Shown here one piece after another: positions 1 through 5,323 of a stretch of DNA of 5,323 nt. The translations under genes were made by a program, and so were the position numbers. Location: the NCBI GenBank assembly GCA_030646745.1, contig JAUSKV010000225.1, positions 1-5,323 of the forward strand, given 5' to 3'. Source of the stretch: Sulfurimonas sp. Its GTDB lineage: Bacteria > Campylobacterota > Campylobacteria > Campylobacterales > Sulfurimonadaceae. Position 1 is the first letter of the stretch, and each line of letters opens with the position of its first letter. The notes beneath the pieces are model-generated. The model was not told the DNA's origin. It saw only the letters and a list, made by a program, of their open reading frames with translations, and searched no databases.

Positions 1-726
1 TATAAACAAGAGCCTATAGTTGAGAGAGCTTTAGAAATCGTAAATATAGCAAAGGTTATCAATTCAGAGCAAGTATTTAAAACAGTACAAGACAGAACAC
101 CAGTAATCAATTTTTCAAGTCAACAATCAAAACAAGAACTAAATTCAAGGTGGCTTGAGCTTCAAAAAATAAATAGAGCGGCAGAAGCACCTAATCGCGA
201 TTTTATGAATGCATCGGCGGTTAAATTTAATGGAGTCTCAAAAGAGCAGTTGGATAAATGGTCACAATTCGCTAAAGATGGAAACCAAGTGGATTCTAAA
301 ACAGTTGATCAATTCGTTGAGGCTTCACTTAGAAATGCTAAAGAACTTGAAAAAGTAGGAATTATGAAAGAGATAGCACCTCAAGAGTATAAATTTGTGG
401 ATGCTTTTGCAAAAGAGTCTCTATATAAAAACCTTGATAAAACAGTAGAACAAATTCAAGTAGCAAATCAAGGCAAAACTATCGAAGTTGAACAAAACCC
501 AAAAGCAGAACTACAAGAGCGAGTACAAAGTATCTCAAGCGAAAAATCGTTTGAAAATTTACTTGATTTGAACGGTCAAATTGATAGCCAAAAACTTCAT
601 GCATATGCAAAACAATTAGAGTCTCTTGCAACGCAGCTTCACACTCAAAACAACGCAATCACTAAATATGATCTATCTTTAGCAAATCAACCAGAAAAAG
701 CACAAGGAGCTGAAAATGCAAGATAA
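1..726 (+). CDS. C-terminal part of a larger protein, possibly a conjugative relaxase (5' end outside window)
   Basis: The reading frame is open from the first base to a TAA at 724-726, giving 241 visible residues. The first in-frame ATG at 205 has no convincing ribosome binding site and the open frame continues upstream of it, so the true start lies before the window. The visible part is hydrophilic, rich in Gln, Lys, Glu and Ala, and predicted to be mostly helical, without membrane segments or cysteine motifs. Visible residues about 109-142 have a pattern of alternating helix and short strand (LEKVGIM then EYKFVDAF) that resembles a small winged-helix-like segment. Its last 11 bases overlap the next gene, and a coupling protein and a primase follow. 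That order is typical for the tail of a relaxase gene, but the catalytic tyrosine and histidine motifs would lie in the unseen N-terminal part. Relaxase is an inference from context; another mobilization or DNA-processing protein is possible. Confidence 0.6.
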   Translation, partial: YKQEPIVERALEIVNIAKVINSEQVFKTVQDRTPVINFSSQQSKQELNSRWLELQKINRAAEAPNRDFMNASAVKFNGVSKEQLDKWSQFAKDGNQVDSKTVDQFVEASLRNAKELEKVGIMKEIAPQEYKFVDAFAKESLYKNLDKTVEQIQVANQGKTIEVEQNPKAELQERVQSISSEKSFENLLDLNGQIDSQKLHAYAKQLESLATQLHTQNNAITKYDLSLANQPEKAQGAENAR

Positions 727-961
727 AAAAGTTTACATGAAGATGGATGATAATTCAAGAGATGATCAACAAGAAAAGAATATTGCTGAAAAAGGTTTTG
801 AAAAGATGGCAGATTTTGGTCTTGATAAGATGCTAGATAATATCTCAGTGAACATGGTTGATGATATGGCACAAATACTGATGCCAGAGCCAACGTTGGC
901 ACTACTAATCGGGTTCTTCAAAAAGCTTGAGCAAGGAATCGAGCAAGGATTGTCAAGATGA
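716..961 (+). CDS. Small acidic protein of unknown function in the transfer operon
   Basis: This 81-residue protein is not recognised. The ATG at 716 is supported by AAGGAG at 704-709 with a 6-base gap, and the gene overlaps its upstream neighbour by 11 bases and the coupling protein gene by 4 (ATGA at 958-961). That packing and the ribosome binding site are the main evidence that it is real. The N-terminal half is highly charged (DDNSRDDQQEKN). The middle looks amphipathic and helical, with repeated Met, Asp and Leu (about residues 24-56). A short hydrophobic stretch at 60-68 (TLALLIGFF) is too short for a normal membrane helix but could bind a membrane edge or a partner. The C-terminus repeats EQGIEQGL. 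Translation is probably coupled to the genes on both sides. Its place directly before the coupling protein suggests an accessory partner of that protein or of the relaxosome; this is inference. Confidence 0.75.
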   Translation: MQDKKVYMKMDDNSRDDQQEKNIAEKGFEKMADFGLDKMLDNISVNMVDDMAQILMPEPTLALLIGFFKKLEQGIEQGLSR

Positions 962-2838
962 TGGAATTATTTTTAGCTTTATTGATTATGTTTGTGATTA
1001 TGAGAATGTTAAATACAAAAAAAGAAAGCGGCTTTGTTTATGCAAAATATCCTTTTGCAAATTCTAATACTTTTGGCTCGCTACCTAACCCTCTTCATGT
1101 GAAGAGGGGGTATATTTGGACTCCTGTTTCAAAATTGAAAAAAGAGTTTAAAGAAAGTGATGAAAAAACTGTTTTTATTGATAATTTTAGAATCGATGAA
1201 GGGTATGCAGAAAAGTCGGAGATGTCAAAATTTTTCAAAAAGAGAGCAGAAAAAACAAATATATTCTTTGACCCATTAAAACTGACACAGGGTATTTTGC
1301 TCGTCGGCAAGATGGGTTCAGGAAAGACGGAATGGTTTTTTAACATTTTATCACAGAAATTTTACAATCGGGCTCTCATTCACCAAGTAAAAGCAGGAGA
1401 TTTTGCCGAGACGTTATTAAGAAAAAATGACATATTGTTCTCACCCTATGACTGCCGCGGGTATTTATGGGATGTCATGTCAGAGCCTGAGGGGATTTTG
1501 AAAACATTCTTTGAAAATTTAGCAAGTATCGGCGGGGACAAGAAAGATTTTTTCAGTGCTGCCGCAAATCGGCTCTACAATGAAATGGCAATCAAGGTAA
1601 AAACTAAATATTCAGATGCATCAAGCGCAGAGAAATGGCTACTACTAATTAAAGCAGTGAAAGACTTATTTGTAGAAATGGACTCCGGAACCCAGAACAG
1701 TAAAAAAGACATCAAAGGGACTATGGAAGCAATCTTAGAAAATCTTGAGATGATGGCGTGGCAAATGCAGAACCCTAAGCAGAAACATTTTGTGATAAAA
1801 GATTTTTTTGCAAAAAATAATCAGTGCAGATTAATTCTTGACAATATTCCTGAGTATGAAAAAGCACTTACACCTTTGTTTACGGCTTTTACAGCATGTG
1901 TGAGTCAAGTTCATACTTCTATGCCTGATAGTAAGACAAATTTCACACTTTATGCACTTGATGAATACTTGTCTTTCCTTCAAATAATGGATGATGCTTC
2001 TAAAAAGCGTTTACACACCTTGATCAGGAGCAAGGGAGGAATATTAATTCCTGCCATACAGTATGTTCCAAAAGATGATAAAAAGTTGCAGCAACTTTTA
2101 ACATCGTCTGCTTACGCGTGGATTTACTTTTCCGTAATTGAAGAGGAAACAATCAATTTATTGAAGCAATCTCTCGGTGAAACAGAATATTCTTATGAAG
2201 AAGTAAGTGAGAGTAGAAATGGTAAAGGTGAAAAAACAAAATCATACTCAACGAAAAACGAAAAGACTCATGTTATATACAATGAGCTTTTAAATGGGTT
2301 GGGAGACAAGTTCGAGCATATCGTGTACTTGCCTAATCATAAAATGCTTTACATGGGCTATACACCACAAAAATCTTTACCAGTAATTGCAAAAAAATCA
2401 GTGCCAATCGATTTAACACCATTTTATGAAATTAAATACAGCAGTGATGAGAATGATTCAAAAGAGGATGTTAAAAATCTTACATTTGCAGACCTTTTTA
2501 AAAGTAAGCCACTATCAAAAATAGATGAGTATCGTCTCTTTAAAAAGTTTGAACAAGCAAAAAAAGACGGTGAACATAAGGTGAAAAACTTTAAAAAAGA
2601 GAATGGTTTAGTAGAAGTCAACCTTGAGTTCTTGTTTCAAAAATATATGCAAAATGATAAAGTCATTGAAAACAAAATGAGACTTTATTCAAAAGAACAG
2701 AGGTTTGAATTGCATAAAAAATGGACTCTAATACAAGACGATGATGAGAGCCAGCTTCGATTCATTGAAGAAAATGATTTGTTCGGTGCCTTGCCGGCAT
2801 TTTTTAAATTCGATGAAGATGATTTTGGAGAAATTTGA
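958..2838 (+). CDS. Type IV coupling protein, VirD4/TraG/TraD-like ATPase
   Basis: This is a 626-residue membrane-anchored P-loop ATPase that should link the processed DNA to the type IV secretion channel. Residues 3-18 form one short hydrophobic N-terminal anchor. The Walker A motif GKMGSGKT is at residues 117-124 (bases 1306-1329). Walker B is LYALDE at 331-336, with D335 and E336 as the expected metal-binding and catalytic acids. The following stretch with RSKGG at 357-361 and Q368 matches the conserved RSKG...Q region after Walker B in VirD4/TraG proteins. The all-helical domain should lie between the two Walker motifs. The C-terminal roughly 150 residues are charged and end in an acidic tail (FDEDDFGEI). 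The ATG at 958 is chosen over 961 because AAGGA at 945-949 sits 8 bases before it. Classical VirD4 has two membrane helices with a periplasmic loop; only one is visible here. The gene overlaps both neighbours. Other HerA/FtsK-type ATPases are less likely given the operon. Confidence 0.87.
   Translation: MMELFLALLIMFVIMRMLNTKKESGFVYAKYPFANSNTFGSLPNPLHVKRGYIWTPVSKLKKEFKESDEKTVFIDNFRIDEGYAEKSEMSKFFKKRAEKTNIFFDPLKLTQGILLVGKMGSGKTEWFFNILSQKFYNRALIHQVKAGDFAETLLRKNDILFSPYDCRGYLWDVMSEPEGILKTFFENLASIGGDKKDFFSAAANRLYNEMAIKVKTKYSDASSAEKWLLLIKAVKDLFVEMDSGTQNSKKDIKGTMEAILENLEMMAWQMQNPKQKHFVIKDFFAKNNQCRLILDNIPEYEKALTPLFTAFTACVSQVHTSMPDSKTNFTLYALDEYLSFLQIMDDASKKRLHTLIRSKGGILIPAIQYVPKDDKKLQQLLTSSAYAWIYFSVIEEETINLLKQSLGETEYSYEEVSESRNGKGEKTKSYSTKNEKTHVIYNELLNGLGDKFEHIVYLPNHKMLYMGYTPQKSLPVIAKKSVPIDLTPFYEIKYSSDENDSKEDVKNLTFADLFKSKPLSKIDEYRLFKKFEQAKKDGEHKVKNFKKENGLVEVNLEFLFQKYMQNDKVIENKMRLYSKEQRFELHKKWTLIQDDDESQLRFIEENDLFGALPAFFKFDEDDFGEI
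1089..1108. repeat. Perfect inverted repeat inside the coupling protein gene
   Basis: CCCTCTTCA at 1089-1097 and TGAAGAGGG at 1100-1108 are perfect reverse complements separated by two bases. In RNA this would be an 8-bp stem with an ATGT loop, strong for such an AT-rich region. It lies about 130 bases after the start codon, in codons 44-51, and is followed by GG and an AT-rich run but not by a T tract. It may be chance coding sequence, a translation or RNA-processing element, or a protein site; nothing distinguishes these here. Confidence 0.5.
2827..2830 (+). promoter_or_regulatory. Ribosome binding site deciding the primase start
   Basis: GGAG lies 7 bases before the ATG at 2838, inside the last codons of the coupling protein gene. 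It supports ATG 2838 over the in-frame TTG at 2835. The arrangement TGATG (stop 2836-2838, start 2838-2840) allows translational coupling by reinitiation. Confidence 0.6.
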
Positions 2839-4013
2839 TGAAGAAGTTCACTGATCAAGAGATTAAAAATTTTATTAGCCGTACAAATGAGGAGCTTGCA
2901 GTGCAAGACCCTCGGGAGGTGCTTGTAGATTTAGGGATTGAGTTTAAAGAAATTGGCAATGACTCTTACAGGATGAATCTTAGAAACGAAAATACTCCTT
3001 CGGCATTTATATCTTTAAAGGATGGCATGTGGAAATATACAGACTTTGGAGATAGAACAAGAGGCGGTAATATAGTCAATGTAGTTATGGATGTTTCGAG
3101 CAAAAAAAACTATAAAGATGCGTTGAACTACTCATTGAACAAATTAGGAATCAAAAACTATCTTGATGAAGCCCTTAGTCACAAATCACAATCTTATGAG
3201 CTGACACAAGCAGACAAAGAGCGTATTAAAGCTCAAAGAGAAGCAAACAGAGATAAAGAGAGGTCAAATCCCATATCAAAGGTTACAGCCGTTTACGAGG
3301 TCTCTACAAACGACTTGGCAGTGGAATTTTTGAAAGCTCGAGGTGTTGTCAAAGTCCCTAATTTTATAAAAATTATAAACGGTGAATATACAAATTCAAA
3401 AGGTGAGATTAGAAAGGCTTTTGGTGTAGGCGTGTTAACTCAAAGTGGCTCAGCTGATATACATTTTTTGCATAAAGTGGGGGATTTGAAGAGCATCAGC
3501 CTCGGCGAGAAGGATCTTTCCTTCTATAAAAACCCTAATAGCAACAAGGTTGCTATCTTTGAGGGGAAATGGGACGCTGCTGCTTGTAATCAGCAAATGC
3601 CACTTGATGATGTCAATGTAATTATTGCTAATTCAGCATCAAATTCACTTAAAGTTGCAGAGTTACTAAAAAAAGAAAACTTAACTAAAAATGTGATGAT
3701 TTTTAATCAAAACGATTTAGCTGGTTATAAATTTGTTGTTGATATCGCTAAAAATGCACAGTTAGACGAGTTTAAATCAATAGGCTACAACGTTATGAGT
3801 GAGTATAAAAAAGACCCTAATGATTTACTTCTTGAAGGCGAAAAAATTGCAGATAGAATTGAAACAAGACCTTTGAAATATTTTGAAGAGATAGCTAACT
3901 CACTTGAAGCAATTCAAAAGATGCAGCAATCAAAACCAATATCAATTACAAAAGAAGATATTCAAACAGCGAATAAAAATATTGCTCAAGATAAGGAAAT
4001 TGAAAGAAGCTAA
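2838..4013 (+). CDS. Primase-like protein: zinc-less CHC2-type N-terminal domain plus Toprim domain
   Basis: The 391-residue protein has the layout of plasmid DnaG-type primases. Residues about 44-84 follow the CHC2 fold pattern (NENTPS at 50-55 in place of the HxEKTPS segment, then TDFGDRTRGGNIV at 68-80 in place of the FGCGxGGD segment), but no zinc-binding cysteines are present. A charged linker follows at about 110-150. The Toprim domain includes FEGKWDAAA with the expected catalytic E242 (residues 241-249), NSASN at 265-269, and FNQNDLAG at 289-296 at the place of the usual DxD-x-AG motif. There D293 is kept but the first acid is Q291. KDPND at 325-329 matches a motif common in Toprim primases and related plasmid proteins. 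Its likely role is priming synthesis on transferred or replicating element DNA. It follows the coupling protein gene with a 1-base overlap. A non-catalytic or altered Toprim DNA-binding protein is possible because of the missing residues. Confidence 0.75.
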   Translation: MKKFTDQEIKNFISRTNEELAVQDPREVLVDLGIEFKEIGNDSYRMNLRNENTPSAFISLKDGMWKYTDFGDRTRGGNIVNVVMDVSSKKNYKDALNYSLNKLGIKNYLDEALSHKSQSYELTQADKERIKAQREANRDKERSNPISKVTAVYEVSTNDLAVEFLKARGVVKVPNFIKIINGEYTNSKGEIRKAFGVGVLTQSGSADIHFLHKVGDLKSISLGEKDLSFYKNPNSNKVAIFEGKWDAAACNQQMPLDDVNVIIANSASNSLKVAELLKKENLTKNVMIFNQNDLAGYKFVVDIAKNAQLDEFKSIGYNVMSEYKKDPNDLLLEGEKIADRIETRPLKYFEEIANSLEAIQKMQQSKPISITKEDIQTANKNIAQDKEIERS

Positions 4014-4231
4014 TCTCTTATCTTATCCGAGAGCTCAATAATGAGTTTTTTTACCTCATTCAAATTTTTATTTTCTTCCAACAGTGAAAGATATGAATCT
4101 ACCCACGGCGGTATAGGATTTGTCTTACCGAATTTACTTACCGCCGAATATGAAAGAGATGTCATTTCCCCAAAATCTATTAAAGAAAGTTGGAGATTTT
4201 TAAGTCTTTGTTTAAAGGTTTCTAATTCCAT
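4010..4231 (-). CDS. Small HTH DNA-binding protein, probable repressor of the adjacent control region
   Basis: This 73-residue minus-strand protein starts at the ATG whose complement is 4229-4231, with AGG (complement of 4238-4240) 6 bases upstream. Residues about 15-36 form a helix-turn-helix: first helix around IDFGEMTSL (18-26), turn at L26-S27, recognition helix around YSAVSKFGK (28-36). The pattern LS..DF.EM..LSY.AVS..GK with a following PPWV is of the Xre/Cro type common in small regulators of Campylobacterota and phages. The C-terminal part (about 48-72) has spaced Leu and Ile residues (L48, L51, L57, I64, L67) and could form a dimerization helix. There is no separate ligand-binding or protease domain. 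The gene lies tail to tail with the primase-like gene, their stop codons overlapping by 4 bases, and reads away from four palindromes in its upstream region. Binding of those palindromes and autorepression are inferences from position and symmetry. Confidence 0.8.
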   Translation of the reverse strand: MELETFKQRLKNLQLSLIDFGEMTSLSYSAVSKFGKTNPIPPWVDSYLSLLEENKNLNEVKKLIIELSDKIRD

Positions 4232-4259
4232 TTTTTACCTATTTTTATATATGTAAGAA

Positions 4260-4288
4260 ATAATAGCCAATTATTGCATAAAATGCAA
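4260..4288 (-). promoter_or_regulatory. Predicted promoter for the HTH gene
   Basis: Read on the minus strand, TTGCAT (complement of 4283-4288) is separated by 17 bases from TATTAT (complement of 4260-4265). Transcription would start near 4253, leaving a leader of about 20 bases before the ATG at 4231. The -35 box is the right arm of palindrome 1, so occupancy of that site would block this promoter. The call rests on sequence match only. Confidence 0.55.
4274..4288. promoter_or_regulatory. Operator-like palindrome 1
   Basis: TTGCAT-AAA-ATGCAA is a perfect 6-3-6 palindrome centred at 4281. It differs from the other three in outer positions but keeps the CAT-N3-ATG core, the outermost T and A, and the flanking A on both sides. 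It overlaps the -35 box of the HTH gene promoter, which fits negative autoregulation. Confidence 0.55.
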
Positions 4289-4304
4289 ATAAATAACAAT
4301 AAAA

Positions 4305-4319
4305 TATCATTTTATGATA
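4305..4319. promoter_or_regulatory. Operator-like palindrome 2
   Basis: TATCAT-TTT-ATGATA is a perfect 6-3-6 palindrome centred at 4312, 31 bases from palindrome 1. It lies between the two promoters, 8 bases before the plus-strand -35 box. The arms are identical to those of palindrome 3. Confidence 0.65.
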
Positions 4320-4327
4320 AATCCCAC

Positions 4328-4356
4328 TTGACATATATATCATAAGATGATAAAAT
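4328..4356 (+). promoter_or_regulatory. Strong sigma-70-type promoter for the membrane protein genes
   Basis: TTGACA at 4328-4333 is a perfect -35 box, separated by the optimal 17 bases from TAAAAT at 4351-4356. Transcription should start near 4363, giving a leader of about 37 bases before the ATG at 4400. Palindrome 3 covers most of the spacer and the first two bases of the -10 box, so a bound protein would exclude RNA polymerase. A near-consensus -35 is notable because Campylobacterota promoters often lack one. Confidence 0.75.
4338..4352. promoter_or_regulatory. Operator-like palindrome 3, overlapping the plus promoter
   Basis: TATCAT-AAG-ATGATA is a perfect 6-3-6 palindrome centred at 4345, 33 bases from palindrome 2. 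It lies between the -35 and -10 boxes and enters the -10 box, the classical position for a repressor site. Confidence 0.7.
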
Positions 4357-4369
4357 TGTGGCTAGTAAA

Positions 4370-4384
4370 TATCATATTATGACA
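4370..4384. promoter_or_regulatory. Operator-like palindrome 4, in the leader
   Basis: TATCAT-ATT-ATGACA has one mismatch in the right arm (ATGACA instead of ATGATA) and is centred at 4377, 32 bases from palindrome 3. It lies just after the predicted transcription start and just before the ribosome binding site. A bound protein here could hinder promoter escape or cooperate with palindrome 3. Confidence 0.55.
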
Positions 4385-4386
4385 AA

Positions 4387-4391
4387 AAGGA
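4387..4391 (+). promoter_or_regulatory. Ribosome binding site deciding the start at 4400
   Basis: AAGGA lies 8 bases before the ATG at 4400. The longer frame from GTG 4358 would begin next to the -10 box, upstream of the predicted transcription start, and ATG 4379 would lie inside palindrome 4 with no ribosome binding site. ATG 4400 is therefore preferred. Confidence 0.7.
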
Positions 4392-4399
4392 TTTCAAAA

Positions 4400-4852
4400 A
4401 TGAGAAAAGTTAAAATGGCGGCATTTACAAAAGATAACTTTGAAAATGTTTTAAAATACATCAGCGTAGTTGTGCTTATAGTTGCATTGTTCGCTTCGTA
4501 TGATTACATCAAATACAAAGACAAGAAAGATGTCAATTTACTCTCACCAGAAAATAAAATTGTCCTTGCATCCTTGCAAGAAGATTATAGCAACACATAC
4601 AATCAGATACAGATTCTAGATAACGGGCTATACAGCAAGTGGTCTAGCACGGGAACAAATTCTGAATATTTTTTTACACAAAAAAGATATTTAGATAATG
4701 ATCTAAAATTAATCAGAATAAAAATTGATGCTTTGTACGATGCAGCCGCGTATGTTGGTTTTACTCAGCAACTATTCGCAAATTTTAATTCAAAAATTGT
4801 GAATATAGATGTACATCAAATTAAGGAGATTAAAGAAAATGAAAAAATATAG
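4400..4852 (+). CDS. Membrane-anchored protein of unknown function
   Basis: This 150-residue protein is not recognised. A short basic N-terminus (MRKVKM) is followed by one hydrophobic helix at about residues 20-36 (YISVVVLIVALFASYDY), then about 115 hydrophilic residues. With the positive charges before the helix, the C-terminal part should face the periplasm. No lipobox is present, and no cleavage site is obvious, so the helix is read as an anchor. The periplasmic part is rich in Asn, Tyr, Lys and Asp, has no cysteines, and looks mostly helical. The start is set by AAGGA at 4387-4391. It is the first gene after the strong regulated promoter and overlaps the next membrane gene by 14 bases, so the two are probably co-expressed and may form a complex. 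The single-anchor shape fits small inner-membrane components of type IV secretion or an exclusion protein, but no signature supports a specific choice. Confidence 0.75.
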   Translation: MRKVKMAAFTKDNFENVLKYISVVVLIVALFASYDYIKYKDKKDVNLLSPENKIVLASLQEDYSNTYNQIQILDNGLYSKWSSTGTNSEYFFTQKRYLDNDLKLIRIKIDALYDAAAYVGFTQQLFANFNSKIVNIDVHQIKEIKENEKI

Positions 4853-5323
4853 TGCGCTTCAGCAGATAAGTTTGTGGTGGTATAGAACCTTCGACATTAA
4901 TGGCTTCATCTTTTATAGTTTGAAAACATTTGGCAAATTATATAGATTTACTTTTTATATATTTTTGACACTTGGCATTTTTGCTTTTATGTTCTTCATT
5001 GGCAAAATAATTAACATTAATAATCTCGTTGTTGAAGAAGAGCTTGTAGCGATTATTAATAATCTTTGCTACTTTATTCTAATAACAGGAACCTTGCTTA
5101 CAGGGCTTATAGTAAGTTATGAATTCATCATCGAAGAGGATATGGATAATTATCTCATGCAAAGACGCTCTCAAAAAGATGCGATTATGCTCAACAAAAA
5201 GCAATGGTGGAGACTAAGAAACATGCACTTTTTAGTTCGTTTAGCTATATATTTGATTTTATATTTAATACTGAGATATGTTTTGATAAAAACTTCTTTG
5301 TTGGCATTCGTAGACACTTATCA
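4839..5323 (+). CDS. Multi-spanning membrane protein of unknown function (3' end outside window)
   Basis: The frame runs from the ATG at 4839 to the window end without a stop, giving 161 complete codons. AAGGAG at 4823-4828 lies 10 bases upstream, and the start overlaps the end of the preceding gene by 14 bases, which supports coupled translation. Three membrane helices are visible at about residues 37-57, 72-94 and 131-151. The N-terminus carries LWWYR (12-16). Between helices 2 and 3 lies an acidic start (EEDMD, 99-103) and then a basic, tryptophan-containing stretch (MQRRSQKD, KKQWWRLR; about 107-127), likely cytoplasmic. The family is not recognised. More domains may follow beyond the window, so the protein could be much larger. 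Its neighbours suggest a membrane part of a transfer system or another accessory function of the element; this is inference. Confidence 0.8.
   Translation, partial: MKKYSALQQISLWWYRTFDINGFIFYSLKTFGKLYRFTFYIFLTLGIFAFMFFIGKIININNLVVEEELVAIINNLCYFILITGTLLTGLIVSYEFIIEEDMDNYLMQRRSQKDAIMLNKKQWWRLRNMHFLVRLAIYLILYLILRYVLIKTSLLAFVDTY

Noticed and set aside
687..902. Minus-strand 71-codon open frame
   Set aside because: It is antisense to two overlapping plus-strand genes and has no recognisable protein features.
929..949. Direct repeat of GAGCAAGGA (929-937 and 941-949)
   Set aside because: It encodes the short repeat EQGIEQGL; the second copy supplies the ribosome binding site of the next gene, and nothing suggests a mobile or regulatory repeat.
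2787..2805. Terminator-like TGCC-TTGCC-GGCA followed by six T, at the end of the coupling protein gene
   Set aside because: The stem is only four base pairs and lies within coding sequence upstream of a translationally coupled gene, so efficient termination is unlikely.
2895..2907. CTTGCA-G-TGCAAG palindrome near the start of the primase-like gene
   Set aside because: Short, within coding sequence, and unlike the CAT-N3-ATG operator pattern.
4013..4035. Possible bidirectional terminator between the primase-like and HTH genes
   Set aside because: Only a four-base TCTC/GAGA pairing with a long loop and no T tract is visible.
4041..4256. Plus-strand 71-codon open frame
   Set aside because: It lies opposite the HTH gene, whose protein has a clear helix-turn-helix and a ribosome binding site; the plus frame has neither and reads as a shadow.
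4358..4399. Upstream GTG start (4358) or ATG start (4379) for the membrane-anchored protein
   Set aside because: GTG 4358 lies before the predicted transcription start and ATG 4379 lies inside palindrome 4; neither has a ribosome binding site, while ATG 4400 does.
4563..4578. Tandem TCCTTGCA repeat
   Set aside because: Two 8-base copies inside coding sequence, with no further copies nearby; chance is sufficient.

Overview
The window looks like part of the transfer and maintenance region of a conjugative or mobilizable element (plasmid or integrated element) from a low-GC bacterium. Standard-code AT-rich genes, strong AAGGA-type ribosome binding sites and the style of the small helix-turn-helix protein point to a Campylobacterota host (for example a Sulfurimonas or Arcobacter relative). 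That assignment is an impression and was not tested by a search. The only solidly recognised family is the VirD4/TraG-type coupling ATPase; the primase-like protein and the small DNA-binding protein are recognised at domain level.

Layout: positions 1-4013 hold four tightly packed plus-strand genes. They are the 3' end of a larger gene whose start lies outside the window (possibly a relaxase), an 81-residue protein of unknown function, a 626-residue type IV coupling protein, and a 391-residue primase-like protein with a Toprim domain. Neighbouring genes overlap by 11, 4 and 1 bases, so they are almost certainly one transcript with coupled translation. Read as a unit, they would process the transferred DNA strand (relaxase, if that call is right), bring it to the secretion channel (coupling protein) and help make the complementary strand (primase). 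At 4010 the operon meets, tail to tail, a small minus-strand gene for a 73-residue HTH protein.

Positions 4232-4399 form a compact control region that is the most interesting part of the window. It carries a minus-strand promoter for the HTH gene, a near-consensus plus-strand promoter (TTGACA, 17 bases, TAAAAT), and four 15-base palindromes of the form xxxCAT-N3-ATGxxx. Their centres are 31, 33 and 32 bases apart, about three DNA turns each, and they overlap or flank both promoters. The simplest reading is a cooperative operator array for the HTH protein, which would repress itself and the downstream genes.

Positions 4400-5323 hold the genes driven by the plus promoter: a 150-residue protein with one N-terminal membrane anchor, then a three-helix membrane protein cut by the window end. 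Neither is recognised. Their position next to transfer genes suggests membrane parts of the transfer apparatus or an exclusion function, but the sequence does not prove this.
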